A DNA stretch of 64,000 bases from Nematopogon swammerdamellus (lineage: Eukaryota; Arthropoda; Insecta; Lepidoptera; Adelidae), in assembly GCA_946902875.1 (NCBI GenBank), contig OX336345.1:6045395-6109394 (forward strand). The letters run 5' to 3'. The notes beneath the pieces were generated by a model, which saw only the letters and a program-made list of their open reading frames with translations, had not been told where the DNA came from and searched no databases. Below are positions 22,690 through 31,734 of this stretch, piece after piece; position 1 is the first letter of the stretch; every line of letters begins with the position of its first letter. A program made the translations under genes and the position numbers.

Positions 22690-23043
22690 AGCTTCGGTAG
22701 CTCAGTGGTGCGGTCGGTCGACTGTTGTTAAGTAACCCTGAGCCTGAGTACTTGGATGGGTGACCGCTCGACCTTTGGAGGCTAACCGTGGTTCGGATTC
22801 CAGCACGTAAAACTGTAGGTCCCTTACTAGGTGGTAGGGTTTATCCCGCCCGGGTTGATACCACCGCACTGAATGAAACGTCGGTCGAAACGGCTATGTC
22901 AATAGTTTGTGTTTTCCGTCCATTTCAGTGTAGCCGAAATGAAATGAAGGGTAGCACTGACATGGCAACTAATTCACCCGGTGTTACGCATCACGGATGT
23001 TGTAGGTGATGTAGCCAACCGTGTCAGTTTTCACAAGAAAAAA
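22690..23043 (+). repeat. SINE-A, full length with composite Pol III head
   Basis: Order: 'cagcttcggtagctcagtgg' (tRNA-like A box), 'gttaagtaaccctgagcctg' and 'agtacttggatgggtgaccg' (5S rRNA-like box A, intermediate element and box C), 'ggaggctaacc', 'ggttcggattcc' (B-box-like), core 'gtaaaactgtaggtccctta', body, tail 'accgtgtcagttttcacaag' + A. The head's two ends pair (cagc.tc / gaggct), as in the other full copies. Confidence 0.88.
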
Positions 23044-23446
23044 AAGCAAACTCCACTCCGCTACCGGAGCTCGTAATAAAATGGCGCTCATACATATTAT
23101 AGCATCATAATACAAGGGTAAACGAGTTTGTTCTCCCTCGGGCCACATCTATTCTTCCGCTCGCATTAATACTATATCAGGTATCAATCGAGAAGGGGCA
23201 TACCCCCGCCCCGCCCCCGCCCCGCCGCCGACTCGTCCACCAGTGCCAATAAATAGTGCAGGGGTCGACAAACTGACGCTCTACACTCGGGACTGGGTCC
23301 GGTCGCCTGCGAAGCGATTCTACTCTCCCCTCCGTCCCCGCGTCACTTCAAGACAAATGGTCTTCAGATCGGCTCCGGAATATATCGCTCACGTTTCACA
23401 CTTCAACAGCTGAAGTCGTTCGCGCTGTAATGCTATATTAACCTGA
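23044..23446. other. Unassigned
   Basis: 23,195-23,230 is C-rich. No gene or repeat is supported. Confidence 0.35.
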
Positions 23447-23555
23447 GGGGCTATGGGCCTAGCCACGGTGGGGCAGGATGAGGCAGTCGCCCCAACCAGC
23501 ACCGAGGTCAAATCTGCGGCGCGCGGTCGGGAGGTTCGAATCCGGCCGACACAGA
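23447..23555 (+). repeat. tRNA-like (SINE-head-like) sequence
   Basis: 'ggcctagccacggtgg' (A-box-like) and, about 65 nt on, 'gggaggttcgaatccggccg' (good B box with a pairing T-arm-like stem). Spacing is too long for a normal tRNA without a big variable region. Its downstream end abuts LINE-E copy 3, so it may be the head of another SINE family. Confidence 0.35.
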
Positions 23556-23561
23556 TGCATA

Positions 23562-23806
23562 AAAATCGTTTCTTTGTCGCACCGCTAGGGTGTGGAACTC
23601 GTCTTCCGGCGAGTGTGTTTCCCTAGTCTTATGACCTAGGTGTCTTGAAACGTCATATCAACGGGCTAGACAGCCGAGCAACAGTCCGCAAATCAGCTGG
23701 CATGGCGCCTCACTGAGCGTGGTTTCGCGAGGAGATGTGTTTTTGGCTCTGTCGACTGTATCATTGGACCCTCGACACTGCCACCCATGTTGGTTTACAT
23801 TTAAAA
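23562..23806 (+). pseudogene. LINE-E 3' end, copy 3
   Basis: Aligns base by base with 722-950 of copy 1 ('aaatcgtttctttgtcgcac', 'tgtcttgaaacgtcatatca', 'catggcgcctcactgagcgt', 'ccatgttggtttacat' + A). It covers only the end of the RT ORF and the 3' UTR. Confidence 0.65.
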
Positions 23807-23811
23807 AAATA

Positions 23812-24170
23812 CACCAATGAGTTTTTCTGACGGAAAAAAATACCTTCATACCTACACCTGCTTCTTCACCGTTCTGTAGGTTCTGTAGACTGTAGGTTCC
23901 TTCCAGTGCCCCTTACTAGGCGTTAGGCGCAAATTGTAGCCGACTGGCTTGATACTGGCGAGGTTGCTATGCGGCCATCGTACTGGATGTAAGATGGCCG
24001 CATAGCAGCCTCGGTTGTGTTCTACTCTAGTTCAGTATAGCCAGCAATTCAAAGGGAAGTCTCCGGTACGGCGCCTAACTTCTCGAAGGTTATATTGGCT
24101 GGTCGGAGCATGCGCTTTGGGCCCACCACCGATTCAGCCACCCGTACCGGATGACATAAATTTAAAAATA
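23812..24170 (+). repeat. SINE-B, head lost
   Basis: Starts at 'caccaatgagtttttctgac' just after the head, then the core ('actgtaggttccttccagtg'), body ('gatggccgcatagcagcctc') and tail 'ggatgacataaatttaaaaa'. 23,958-23,985 carries a short local rearrangement ('tgctatgcggcc' inverted). Confidence 0.8.
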
Positions 24171-24357
24171 TAAATGACACGCGAGCATTATGCGCGCTAC
24201 CAAATTTAAATTCCAACCAACCCCTATAAATCCATAAGTTCCCTGTATGTATTGACGTTTACACGTCATAACAACGATCGCGGTCGGGCGACGCGACGGT
24301 GAGGTCTGCTCGGGCGTCAAGCCACGGCCAAGTCCACGTGATATTGTTTAAAAAAAA

Positions 24358-24448
24358 CATTATGGGAACTGACACGGTTGGCTACATCACCTACCGTGAT
24401 GTCAGCCCATAACACCGGATGAACTAGGTGCCATGTCAGTGTTTGCGG
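24358..24448 (-). repeat. SINE-A 3' end fragment
   Basis: Plus strand 'gggaactgacacggttggct', 'ccgtgatgtcagcccataac', 'ctaggtgccatgtcagtg'. Confidence 0.8.
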
Positions 24449-24449
24449 C

Positions 24450-24612
24450 AATATTACCGCATAGCAGCATCGGCTGTGTTCTCATCTAGTCAAGTATAGC
24501 CATCAATTGGAAAACTCCGGTATGGCACCTACCGTCTCATGGGTGATATTGGCTGGTCGGAGCATGTGCCTGCTCTGATTCAGCCATCCATACCTGATTG
24601 ATTACATAAACA
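24450..24612 (+). repeat. SINE-B 3' half
   Basis: 'accgcatagcagcatcggct', 'gggtgatattggctggtcgg' and 'gattacataaacaacaaaaa'. It directly abuts the SINE-A fragment. Confidence 0.8.
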
Positions 24613-25618
24613 ACAAAAACAAATAAATTATGTCAGATGTAGCAGCTATTGACAAACTCCGATGACTAAAGTGTGCGCGTCGTCCCGGCCTCATTCTCGT
24701 AATGAATGGAGTGCCTCAGCTGATGGAGACGGACGGACATATATATTTCATAATTATTTATATACATTAAATCGAGTTGAGTTGAGTCTTGAAATGGCTC
24801 AGAACCATCGATTACAAAAATACAAAGACCTTTTTACTGTTATTGCTTGAGGTGAACTATACACAAAAACTCAACAAATTAATTTAGAAGACCTTTTTAC
24901 TGTAAATTTTTGAGGTAAACTCATTTTATGGGTTGAATTGTTAAATTATTTTATTGACTAACATATAAACACAACACAAGCTCTGATAACAAATTAATAA
25001 ATTAATTTAAGTACTATAATACTAAAATAATGATATATATAAATATAAATACACGATTTAAAAATATAATAAATTTTTATGCATACATCAAATTCATTAA
25101 AAATATTTTATTCAATATAGTACTTACTTATTATTTTAAAAATGTTAATGTGTCTAATTAACATCATTAAATTTTAAAAAAATCTATCAAGTGCAGGAGA
25201 CTTGTTTATTGCTCTGTGTGATTATTATTTATGTATTAATAAATATTTTCATTTTCATTTCATTTCATACGTACGCACCCGCAGCGACTAGTCGCTCCGA
25301 GAATATCTGTAAAGAGCGCTCATCAAAATAATTCATTCTCGGTCAAATCATCTTGCGACTTGATTGAATTAACCTCAATCGACTGCGCTGTACTCCGTGT
25401 CTGTAGTGTGTGAGTGCACCAAGTACGTGAGGAGCGGCGGCGAGGGCGGAGGGAGTAAGGTGGGAGTAAGGGGGGAGTGGAGGGGGAGGGAGGAGGACAG
25501 CGCACGCGGTCGTGATAATAAATCTGCATTCTTTGGGTAATTGAGATGTTGTCTGGAGGCTTGTGAGAGCAGAGCGCAACCTGCCGCAAGTATACACACT
25601 CAATATTTACTTAACTAA
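24613..25618. other. AT-rich DNA with a LINE-type tail
   Basis: 24,827-24,915 contains two copies of 'gacctttttactgt' + 'ttgaggtgaact'-like sequence. 25,247-25,268 is an (ATTTC)n-type tail after 'gtattaataaata', which fits a plus-strand non-LTR 3' end starting near 25,190. 25,430-25,500 is G-rich. Confidence 0.4.
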
Positions 25619-25763
25619 GGCCCACTTGCACCAACACAAATTTAATATATAAACCAGTTTAACTCGCTAAACCAGTTTAAGCTAGCACCCTTTGACTGTG
25701 GGAACCGCGTTTAAATCCATAACTCGCTACTTAACTTTAAACTCGTGTTGGTGCAAGTGGGCC
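25619..25763. mobile_element. Harbinger-like MITE (TAA target duplication)
   Basis: TIR 'ggcccacttgcaccaacac' is perfect on both ends (19 bp), and TAA occurs on both sides (25,616-25,618 and 25,764-25,766). TWA duplications and a GG-start are features of PIF/Harbinger elements. It is 145 bp with no ORF, so it depends on a transposase elsewhere. Confidence 0.8.
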
Positions 25764-25796
25764 TAAGTATTGAATATGCGATATGTATTGTTGCAT

Positions 25797-25868
25797 TTTT
25801 TTTTTCATAGTAAGCGCGACTTGTGGCGCCTAGCCACCCATAAGTTGTCTAACGACTCTCTTGAAGGA
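25797..25868 (-). mobile_element. LINE-D 3' terminus
   Basis: Plus strand 'tttttcatagtaagcgcgac', 'ttgtggcgcctagccaccca', 'gtctaacgactct'. Confidence 0.55.
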
Positions 25869-26752
25869 CCCGTGACTGTAGTTGGGAGTAAATATGTGGG
25901 CGGGAGACTATGACTCATTTGTCAAGTCACTTTGGATCCCCCCCCCCCCCACCCACCCCTCTGTCATCATGTGTGCTATCTTGACTAACCCCTCTCCCTC
26001 CCACCCCCCGTTGTTTTTCACAACTTGCTGGTTTTTTAATGTATTTATCTGGATTTTAAGCATAAACGGTTGTATTTTTACTGTTGAATGCGACCAGGCG
26101 AATACTTGTTGGTGCAATTGAGCATTACCTGTTCAGTTCTTAGGAAAAATAATAGGAGTCCACGCCACCGAACACCGAAGAGAATGTTTTGGTGTGTCTC
26201 AGACCTCAGTATTTTTATCCTATATTTTGCAATACCACGTGACAGGGTGAATACCCTCCCCCCCCCCCCCCCCCTCCCTGTGACCCAGCGTGGAATTTTG
26301 ACAAACATCCTCCCCCCCAAATAGGTGGTGTGGGTAGGTGGTGAGTTCCCTTGACGGCGGCGGCGGCGAAGGTGCGTTCAAAATCGACCGAAGAAGGTTT
26401 CCTTTCTCGCTCTGCGGGCATTGATGTCTATACACTGTACTTGTGATATCTCGCCCAAATCAATCTCGACGCAAACTATTGTTTTGTTTAGTAAAAAGAG
26501 TTCTAGACTGAGAGGTCAGCGCCGATCAGTTACGCGACCGTCGCGTCGTCGGCAGCGCCGACGGTCAGGGTGACGAGAAAATAAGCGTAATGGTCGTCAT
26601 AATAACACAATACTTTTTTTCGGAATAGTTTTAAAATTTTTATTTTTAATAGATATTAGTAACAGACATTTTCATTTTCCGACATTCCAATTAGAACCAT
26701 ACGCGCTATATATTTTATGATATAATTGTTATATCCCTATTTGTAATTAAAA
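25869..26752. other. Unassigned, with two poly-C tracts
   Basis: C runs at 25,938-25,950 and 26,258-26,274 produce many overlapping Pro/Gly-rich open frames on both strands. I support none of them. Confidence 0.5.
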
Positions 26753-27224
26753 ATGTTTTTTTTTAATGGTAACTGACACGGTTAGCTACATCATCTACAA
26801 CATCCGTGATGTCAGCCCATAACACCGGGTGAACTTGATGCCACGTCTTCCCATCGCTATCCACTTCGCCATCTACTTCCCTTCGGTCGTGCCGGCTACA
26901 CTGAACTGGACGGAAAACACAAACTATTTACATACGGCACGACCGAAGGGAAGCACTGACGTGGCACAATGTTCATAGGGTGTTATTGTCTGACATCACG
27001 GATGTTGTCGGTGATGTAGTAAACCACGTCAGTATCCATTTAAAAAAAAACAGCCGTTTCGACCGACCTTTCATTCAGTGCGGTGGTACCAACCCGGGCG
27101 GGTTAAACCACCGCACTGAATGAAACCTAGTAATATAAGAAGGGAGTCATATCCCTTAATCGCCTTTTACGACATACACGGGGAGAGATGCAGTGGGGCT
27201 ATTCTTTTAAAGTACCGGCCCGGT
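26753..27224 (-). repeat. SINE-A' (minus) split by a plus-strand SINE-A 3' piece
   Basis: 26,753-26,934 is the tail half of a minus-strand copy. 26,935-27,050 is a plus-strand SINE-A tail piece ('cggcacgaccgaagggaagc' ... 'cgtcagtatccatt' + A9). 27,051-27,224 resumes the minus copy to the A' head ('gtaccggcccgg'). Between 27,069 and 27,125 an exact 19-bp inverted repeat was created by a misplaced 'accaccgcactgaatgaaa'. Confidence 0.8.
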
Positions 27225-27245
27225 TTGTTTATGCCTACTTTATAC

Positions 27246-27456
27246 TACCTGTTAAGGGGCACAGGTAGGCTCAAGCCGACTGGGTTGGTACCACCGTACT
27301 GGATGTAAGATGACCGCATAGCAGCCTCGGTTGTGCTCTCCACTAGTCAAGTATAGCCAGAAATCCAAAGTCTCCGGAATGGCACCTGCCTTCTTGGAGG
27401 TGATATTGGCTGGTCGGAGCATGTGCTTTGACCCCTCCGACGATTACATAAAAAAC
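27246..27456 (+). repeat. SINE-B, 3' two-thirds
   Basis: 'taaggggcacaggtaggctc', 'gggttggtaccaccgtactg', 'ggtgatattggctggtcgga', 'cgattacataaaaaacaa'. Confidence 0.82.
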
Positions 27457-27613
27457 AATATAATACTAGACCACTTGCCTAAGTATTTGCACTCCTATTT
27501 GTTATTTTGTATGCGCTGTATGAGTTACGTACGTTACGTTACAGCTGCAGTGAGAGTTACATTCCTGAGGTCATCGAGAGTATTTTTACGTGCGCGGCGG
27601 GGCGCGGCGGAGA

Positions 27614-27618
27614 CGGCG
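27614..27618. other. Transib target-site duplication, left
   Basis: CGGCG immediately outside CACAGTG. The same five bases follow the right end at 32,283-32,287. It fits the CGNCG target preference reported for Transib elements. Confidence 0.93.
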
Positions 27619-27657
27619 CACAGTGGGGCGATACCGTAAAAAATGGGACATAGGATA
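27619..27657 (+). repeat. Transib left terminal inverted repeat
   Basis: Heptamer CACAGTG at 27,619-27,625. About 33 of the first 37 bases match the reversed right end; the mismatches lie in the AT-rich block at 27,637-27,645 and in the last few bases. Confidence 0.92.
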
Positions 27658-27990
27658 ATTAAATTTTTTTATTTTTATTTCTGAAATTTAAGTACGCTAA
27701 ATTAATCTACCCATCATTAGAAATAACATTCATAGATTCATATTTTCTCATTTAAGCCTTATTTTTCGAGATATACCACTTTTTATTAATTTGTACTATG
27801 GAAATTGGGTAACTTTATTTTTTTTCTCGAAATGCTTAAAATAGCTAGACCCGTGGTTACTAAATAATGATTCCCCAAGGTAAAAAGATTATTACTGTGT
27901 AAAAACCGTATCCGACGACGTCCGACTTTTCCGTATAATGCCATTTTAATATTATAATAACATTTATTCCTGCAAAGCTCACCTTTATTC

Positions 27991-28258
27991 TTTTTTTTTT
28001 TTTTATTGAAACTGACACGGTTGGCTACATCACCTACAACGTCCGTGATGTCAGCCCATAGCACCGGGTGAACTAGGTGCCATGTCAGTGCTTCCCCCTT
28101 TGATCGTGCCGGCTACACTGAACTGGTCGGAGAACACAAACTATTTACATAGCCGTTTCGACCGACGTTTCATTCAGTGCGGTGGTACCAACCCGGGCGG
28201 GTTAAACCCTACCACCAAGTAAGATTAGGAGGGAAGGGACCTACAGTTTTACGAGGAA
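27991..28258 (-). repeat. SINE-A nested in the Transib leader
   Basis: Plus strand T14 + 'attgaaactgacacggttgg', 'acaacgtccgtgatgtcagc', 'ccccctttgatcgtgccggc', ending after 'acagttttacgaggaatccg'. The head is missing. The diagnostic changes (gtccgtgatg; ccctttgatcgtg; ctggtcgg) match the full copies at 42,467-42,860 and 49,801-50,186, so all three belong to one subfamily. Confidence 0.85.
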
Positions 28259-28419
28259 TCCGCTCGAATTACGAGGAATTCACTATATTCGTAACTTTCA
28301 GCTATATTCAAATAACAAATATTGTTTATTTGCATTGGATGTATATATTTGTATTTTAATGGTAAATATATTTCTCCATATCACCTATATATTTGAACTT
28401 GATGAAAATGTTTAATTTT

Positions 28420-28482
28420 TTTTTTATTGAAAGCGCGATGGCGCTGAGGCACCCAGAAGGTGACAAACGACGCCCATCTAAT
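28420..28482 (-). mobile_element. LINE-D 3' terminus nested in the Transib leader
   Basis: Plus strand 'ttttttttattgaaagcgcg', 'atggcgctgaggcacccaga', 'acaaacgacgcccatc'. It is about 400 bp upstream of the transposase start codon. Confidence 0.6.
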
Positions 28483-28802
28483 TAACTTTGTACTTTTAGT
28501 TTCATTGGTCTATTTTGATAATAATCTACGGAGCCGCTATTATCGGCTGCTATACTTACTTATAATATCTCTTATAAATGCTTACCATTATATTAGGAAT
28601 ATTTTCAACTTCGCGAGGATTAGCGGATTAGGGATATTTATGTGAATTGTCACGTATTTCCATGAAAGCTCTCGAAGAAACAATTACACTGCATTGCTAA
28701 TTGTTATCTACTTAACAAGGATTAACGATATACCAGGAATACTGCAAACTGTGCGAACTAATTAGCAGTATTCATTAGTGAACAACACAATCAATCTGGC
28801 AC

Positions 28803-28836
28803 TCAGTCTGCTCCAGTCGTTTGCACGAGTCAGTCT
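28803..28836 (+). promoter_or_regulatory. Candidate initiator / downstream promoter motifs
   Basis: TCAGTC occurs at 28,803 and again at 28,830, matching the arthropod initiator (TCAGTY). With +1 at 28,805, 'agtct' falls at about +28, four of five matches to a DPE. It is 45-80 bp upstream of the ATG. These are short motifs and could occur by chance. Confidence 0.25.
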
Positions 28837-28880
28837 TCATACCCGTGCTTTACATATTTAAAACTATTCAATACGAAAAC

Positions 28881-31037
28881 ATGGAGTCTTTTGTTAATAA
28901 CATTGATATTTACGTGTTTATGAGAAATTGTGACAGTTTTCTGAATTACGCGGTATTGGTTGCCGCTATTGCCTCAATAGTTAGTGTAAATTTGCCCGAA
29001 GAGACACAAGTGAAAGAATTTTGTCGTAAATATTGTTACAATCTACACAAACGATGGGTGAAGTCAAGCTACAACGAGGAACGTTTTCTACAGAAGAATC
29101 GAGAATGGTTGGACTCGGCCATCAAGTGGCCCGAATTCGTAAAGAAACAACTGCCTTCAGCGAGTAGCGACCTCGCGGATAACCAAAAGGTTTGCACTTC
29201 TCAAATAATTTCTCCGGGACCATCGACAGCGCCTCCTATCTTTGTAGCATCTTCACATAAATCATCGCCGAGAAAACCATTTGAAAGTTTAGGAGCCAAA
29301 CAAAAGCGAAGAAGAACCGAAGACATTCGCACAAACTATACATCGCAGGAACTAGCATTTGCGACCAAAATGCGTTTGAAGGCAAATGGGAACGAGGACC
29401 TGGGGAAAGTTTTGGACCATTTGCTTCAGAATCCAGGCGAAATCGAAAAAGTCAAAGAATTCATTGAAAAAAAGGAGTCCAAGACTATTTATTCATCTGA
29501 AAAAGCACTTGCGATTTTGGTGTCTTTAAAGCTATCAAGATGGCAATATATAACTTTAAGAGACATGGCTAAGGAAGAAGGTTCCGACCTCTATCCATCT
29601 TATTATAAAATTCAACATGCGAAAATTGAGTGTTACCCCCCAAAACAGGACATTGAAGTTACCGAAACACAGGCCAAAATTAAACTGCAAGCGCTTTTGG
29701 ACCATACTGCAAAAAGAATTTTGAAAGTGGCGAACCGAAACCTCACAGGCTGCCAGCTAACATTAACAAGCAAGTGGGGATTCGATGGCGCTTCTGGCCA
29801 AAGTACATATAAACAAAGATTTCAAGAACTGAACGAAGGAGACGACTCAAGCATTTTCATGGCAAGTTTGGTTCCTATAAAACTGGTTTATGGAGACGAA
29901 GTGATCTGGGAAAATGAGACGCCATCTTCGACGAACTACTGCCGTCCTATCTTCTTCAAATTTATGAAGGAGACAATCGATAACGTGAAAAGTGAAATGG
30001 CTACCATAGAATCCGAAATACGAGATCTCAAAACCAGCGATTACGAAAGCGTTTTGATTGAGCATTCGTTAATTATGACGATGATCGATGGTAAAATTAC
30101 GTCGATTATCTCCGGTACCTCTAATCAGTCATGTGATATTTGCAGAGCTAAACCGTCTGAGATGAATAACGTTAATATAATTAAAAGTAAAGAAGTAAAC
30201 ACAAATATGTACCGGTTCGGACTATCTACGTTGCATGCCTGGATTCGATGCATGGAATGCCTTCTCCATATTGCATACCGCATGGATTTTCAGCAGTGGT
30301 CGGCCAAAGGTAATAATAAAGAAATTATGACCGAGAAAAAAAAACAAATTCAAGATAATTTCAGGAAAGAAACTGGTTTATTGATCGACGTGGTAAAACA
30401 AGGTTCAGGAACCACGAACGATGGCAACACTGCAAGGCGCTTTTTCCAGAATCCCGAGCAAACTGCCTCTATTACCGGTCTCGATAAGGATTTAATTAAT
30501 AGATTCGCGGTGATCCTTAAGGCCATCTCCTCGGGAGAAAAAGTTTGCACTCAAAACTTTGAAATCTATGCTCAAGAAACAATTCAACTTTATATATCAT
30601 TGTATAGCTGGTATCATATGCCAGCAAGTGTTCATAAACTTTTATTCCATGGATCTGAAATAATAAAGCATTTTAACGTAATTCCAATTGGCATACTCTC
30701 CGAAGAGGCATCAGAAGCAAGAAATAAAGATTTCAAGAAGTACAGGGAACACTACTCTCGAAAATGCGATCGCAAATCGACTAATCAAGACATTCTCAAC
30801 AACTTGCTCGTATCGTCGGATCCATATTTGTCTAGTATGAAGCCAAAACTTCAAAAACAAAAGCAGCCCTTATCCAGTGAAGTGCGACATTTGCTAATTA
30901 TAGACGATAAAAATAAGGAAAATATTGAATTTATTGATACCAGTATTATCTGTGTTCAATCGGATGTGGAGGATGATGATGATTCTGACGCTGAAGACGC
31001 TTTAGGTTGTTCCAGTGATGAAAATGAAAATTTGTAG
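28881..31037 (+). CDS. Transib transposase (RAG1-core homologue), 718 aa
   Basis: DDE/RNase H-like transposase predicted to bind the element's ends and perform cut-and-paste transposition in the nucleus. I start it at the ATG 28,881 (MESFVNNID; context aaaacATGG). The frame is open 20 codons further up to a TTG, but no upstream ATG exists. Landmarks: basic patch KQKRRR (about 141-146), possible nuclear signal; D302 in WGFDGASGQSTYKQ and D403 in MIDGK as first and second catalytic Asp; E609 in LSEEASEARNKD as the Glu aligning with RAG1 E962; zinc ligands CDIC (C418, C421) and H585/H590, with the same five-residue His offset as RAG1 H937/H942; TNDGNTARRFF (512-522), a family signature; acidic C-terminus (VEDDDDSDAED). 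No stop, frameshift or intron is seen. Length is normal for the family. Family assignment is from motif recognition; activity is inferred, not shown. Confidence 0.95.
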   Translation: MESFVNNIDIYVFMRNCDSFLNYAVLVAAIASIVSVNLPEETQVKEFCRKYCYNLHKRWVKSSYNEERFLQKNREWLDSAIKWPEFVKKQLPSASSDLADNQKVCTSQIISPGPSTAPPIFVASSHKSSPRKPFESLGAKQKRRRTEDIRTNYTSQELAFATKMRLKANGNEDLGKVLDHLLQNPGEIEKVKEFIEKKESKTIYSSEKALAILVSLKLSRWQYITLRDMAKEEGSDLYPSYYKIQHAKIECYPPKQDIEVTETQAKIKLQALLDHTAKRILKVANRNLTGCQLTLTSKWGFDGASGQSTYKQRFQELNEGDDSSIFMASLVPIKLVYGDEVIWENETPSSTNYCRPIFFKFMKETIDNVKSEMATIESEIRDLKTSDYESVLIEHSLIMTMIDGKITSIISGTSNQSCDICRAKPSEMNNVNIIKSKEVNTNMYRFGLSTLHAWIRCMECLLHIAYRMDFQQWSAKGNNKEIMTEKKKQIQDNFRKETGLLIDVVKQGSGTTNDGNTARRFFQNPEQTASITGLDKDLINRFAVILKAISSGEKVCTQNFEIYAQETIQLYISLYSWYHMPASVHKLLFHGSEIIKHFNVIPIGILSEEASEARNKDFKKYREHYSRKCDRKSTNQDILNNLLVSSDPYLSSMKPKLQKQKQPLSSEVRHLLIIDDKNKENIEFIDTSIICVQSDVEDDDDSDAEDALGCSSDENENL

Positions 31038-31049
31038 AAATATTGAGTA

Positions 31050-31065
31050 AATAAATTGTAATAAA
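31050..31065 (+). terminator. Polyadenylation signals of the transposase gene
   Basis: Two AATAAA hexamers, 31,050-31,055 and 31,060-31,065, start 13 and 23 bp after the TAG stop. More AT-rich candidates follow downstream. Confidence 0.6.
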
Positions 31066-31734
31066 AATAGGAAGCTTTATGTACTTTAAAAATATTTATT
31101 TAAAAGTTATTAAGTATGTTTTATTTTTGTAAGATTGAAATAAGATTTTTTCTCAGAAATATGTAGTTTGAATTTCTTTTTGTTATGCACGATAAACATA
31201 CTTCAGAAAATTACTTTTATTCTTGACCATAATTTTTATTGATAGTTGGTATTTTTACATTAAATAGGCTCCGTTAAAAGCCATGGGTATTTGGGTAATA
31301 ATGTATTATTACTTTGAAAACTTTTATTATTACTTTTAATAATGTATTATTACTTTTCTCATCATTAATCACTATTCTTAATGTTGATGTTATTAATTTT
31401 ATACTTTGAAGTAGGTTTATAATATACTTTGACGGGGGCAATTTTTTGCCTAATTATAATAAATTATAGTAAGTTTGATATATCGAAGTGTGCAGAGCCA
31501 CCAAAATGACGAAATGAAAATACACAACGATATATATAACTTATAATAAGTTAATAATTCGGTAAGTTCCGTAAATACAAAAATATATGTAGTTAGTTAA
31601 ATATGTAGTAATTTATATATGTTTAATTACTATCGCCAGATTAATTTGTAATATTTTATGCAAATATGCGCCGTCTGATTGATTGTATTTTGTGTGTAAT
31701 AAACGTACCATTCCACTACAATAATTTTATTCAG

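Noticed and set aside
22690..22790. 5S rRNA gene or pseudogene
   Set aside because: Only the internal promoter segment resembles 5S; the rest is a SINE-A head present in many copies.
25323..26435. Cluster of overlapping Pro/Gly-rich frames on both strands
   Set aside because: They come from poly-C/poly-G tracts and overlap each other in all frames.
28460..28645. 61-codon frame in the Transib leader as an accessory gene
   Set aside because: AT-rich, hydrophobic by composition, overlaps the LINE-D tail insertion; no family known to need it.
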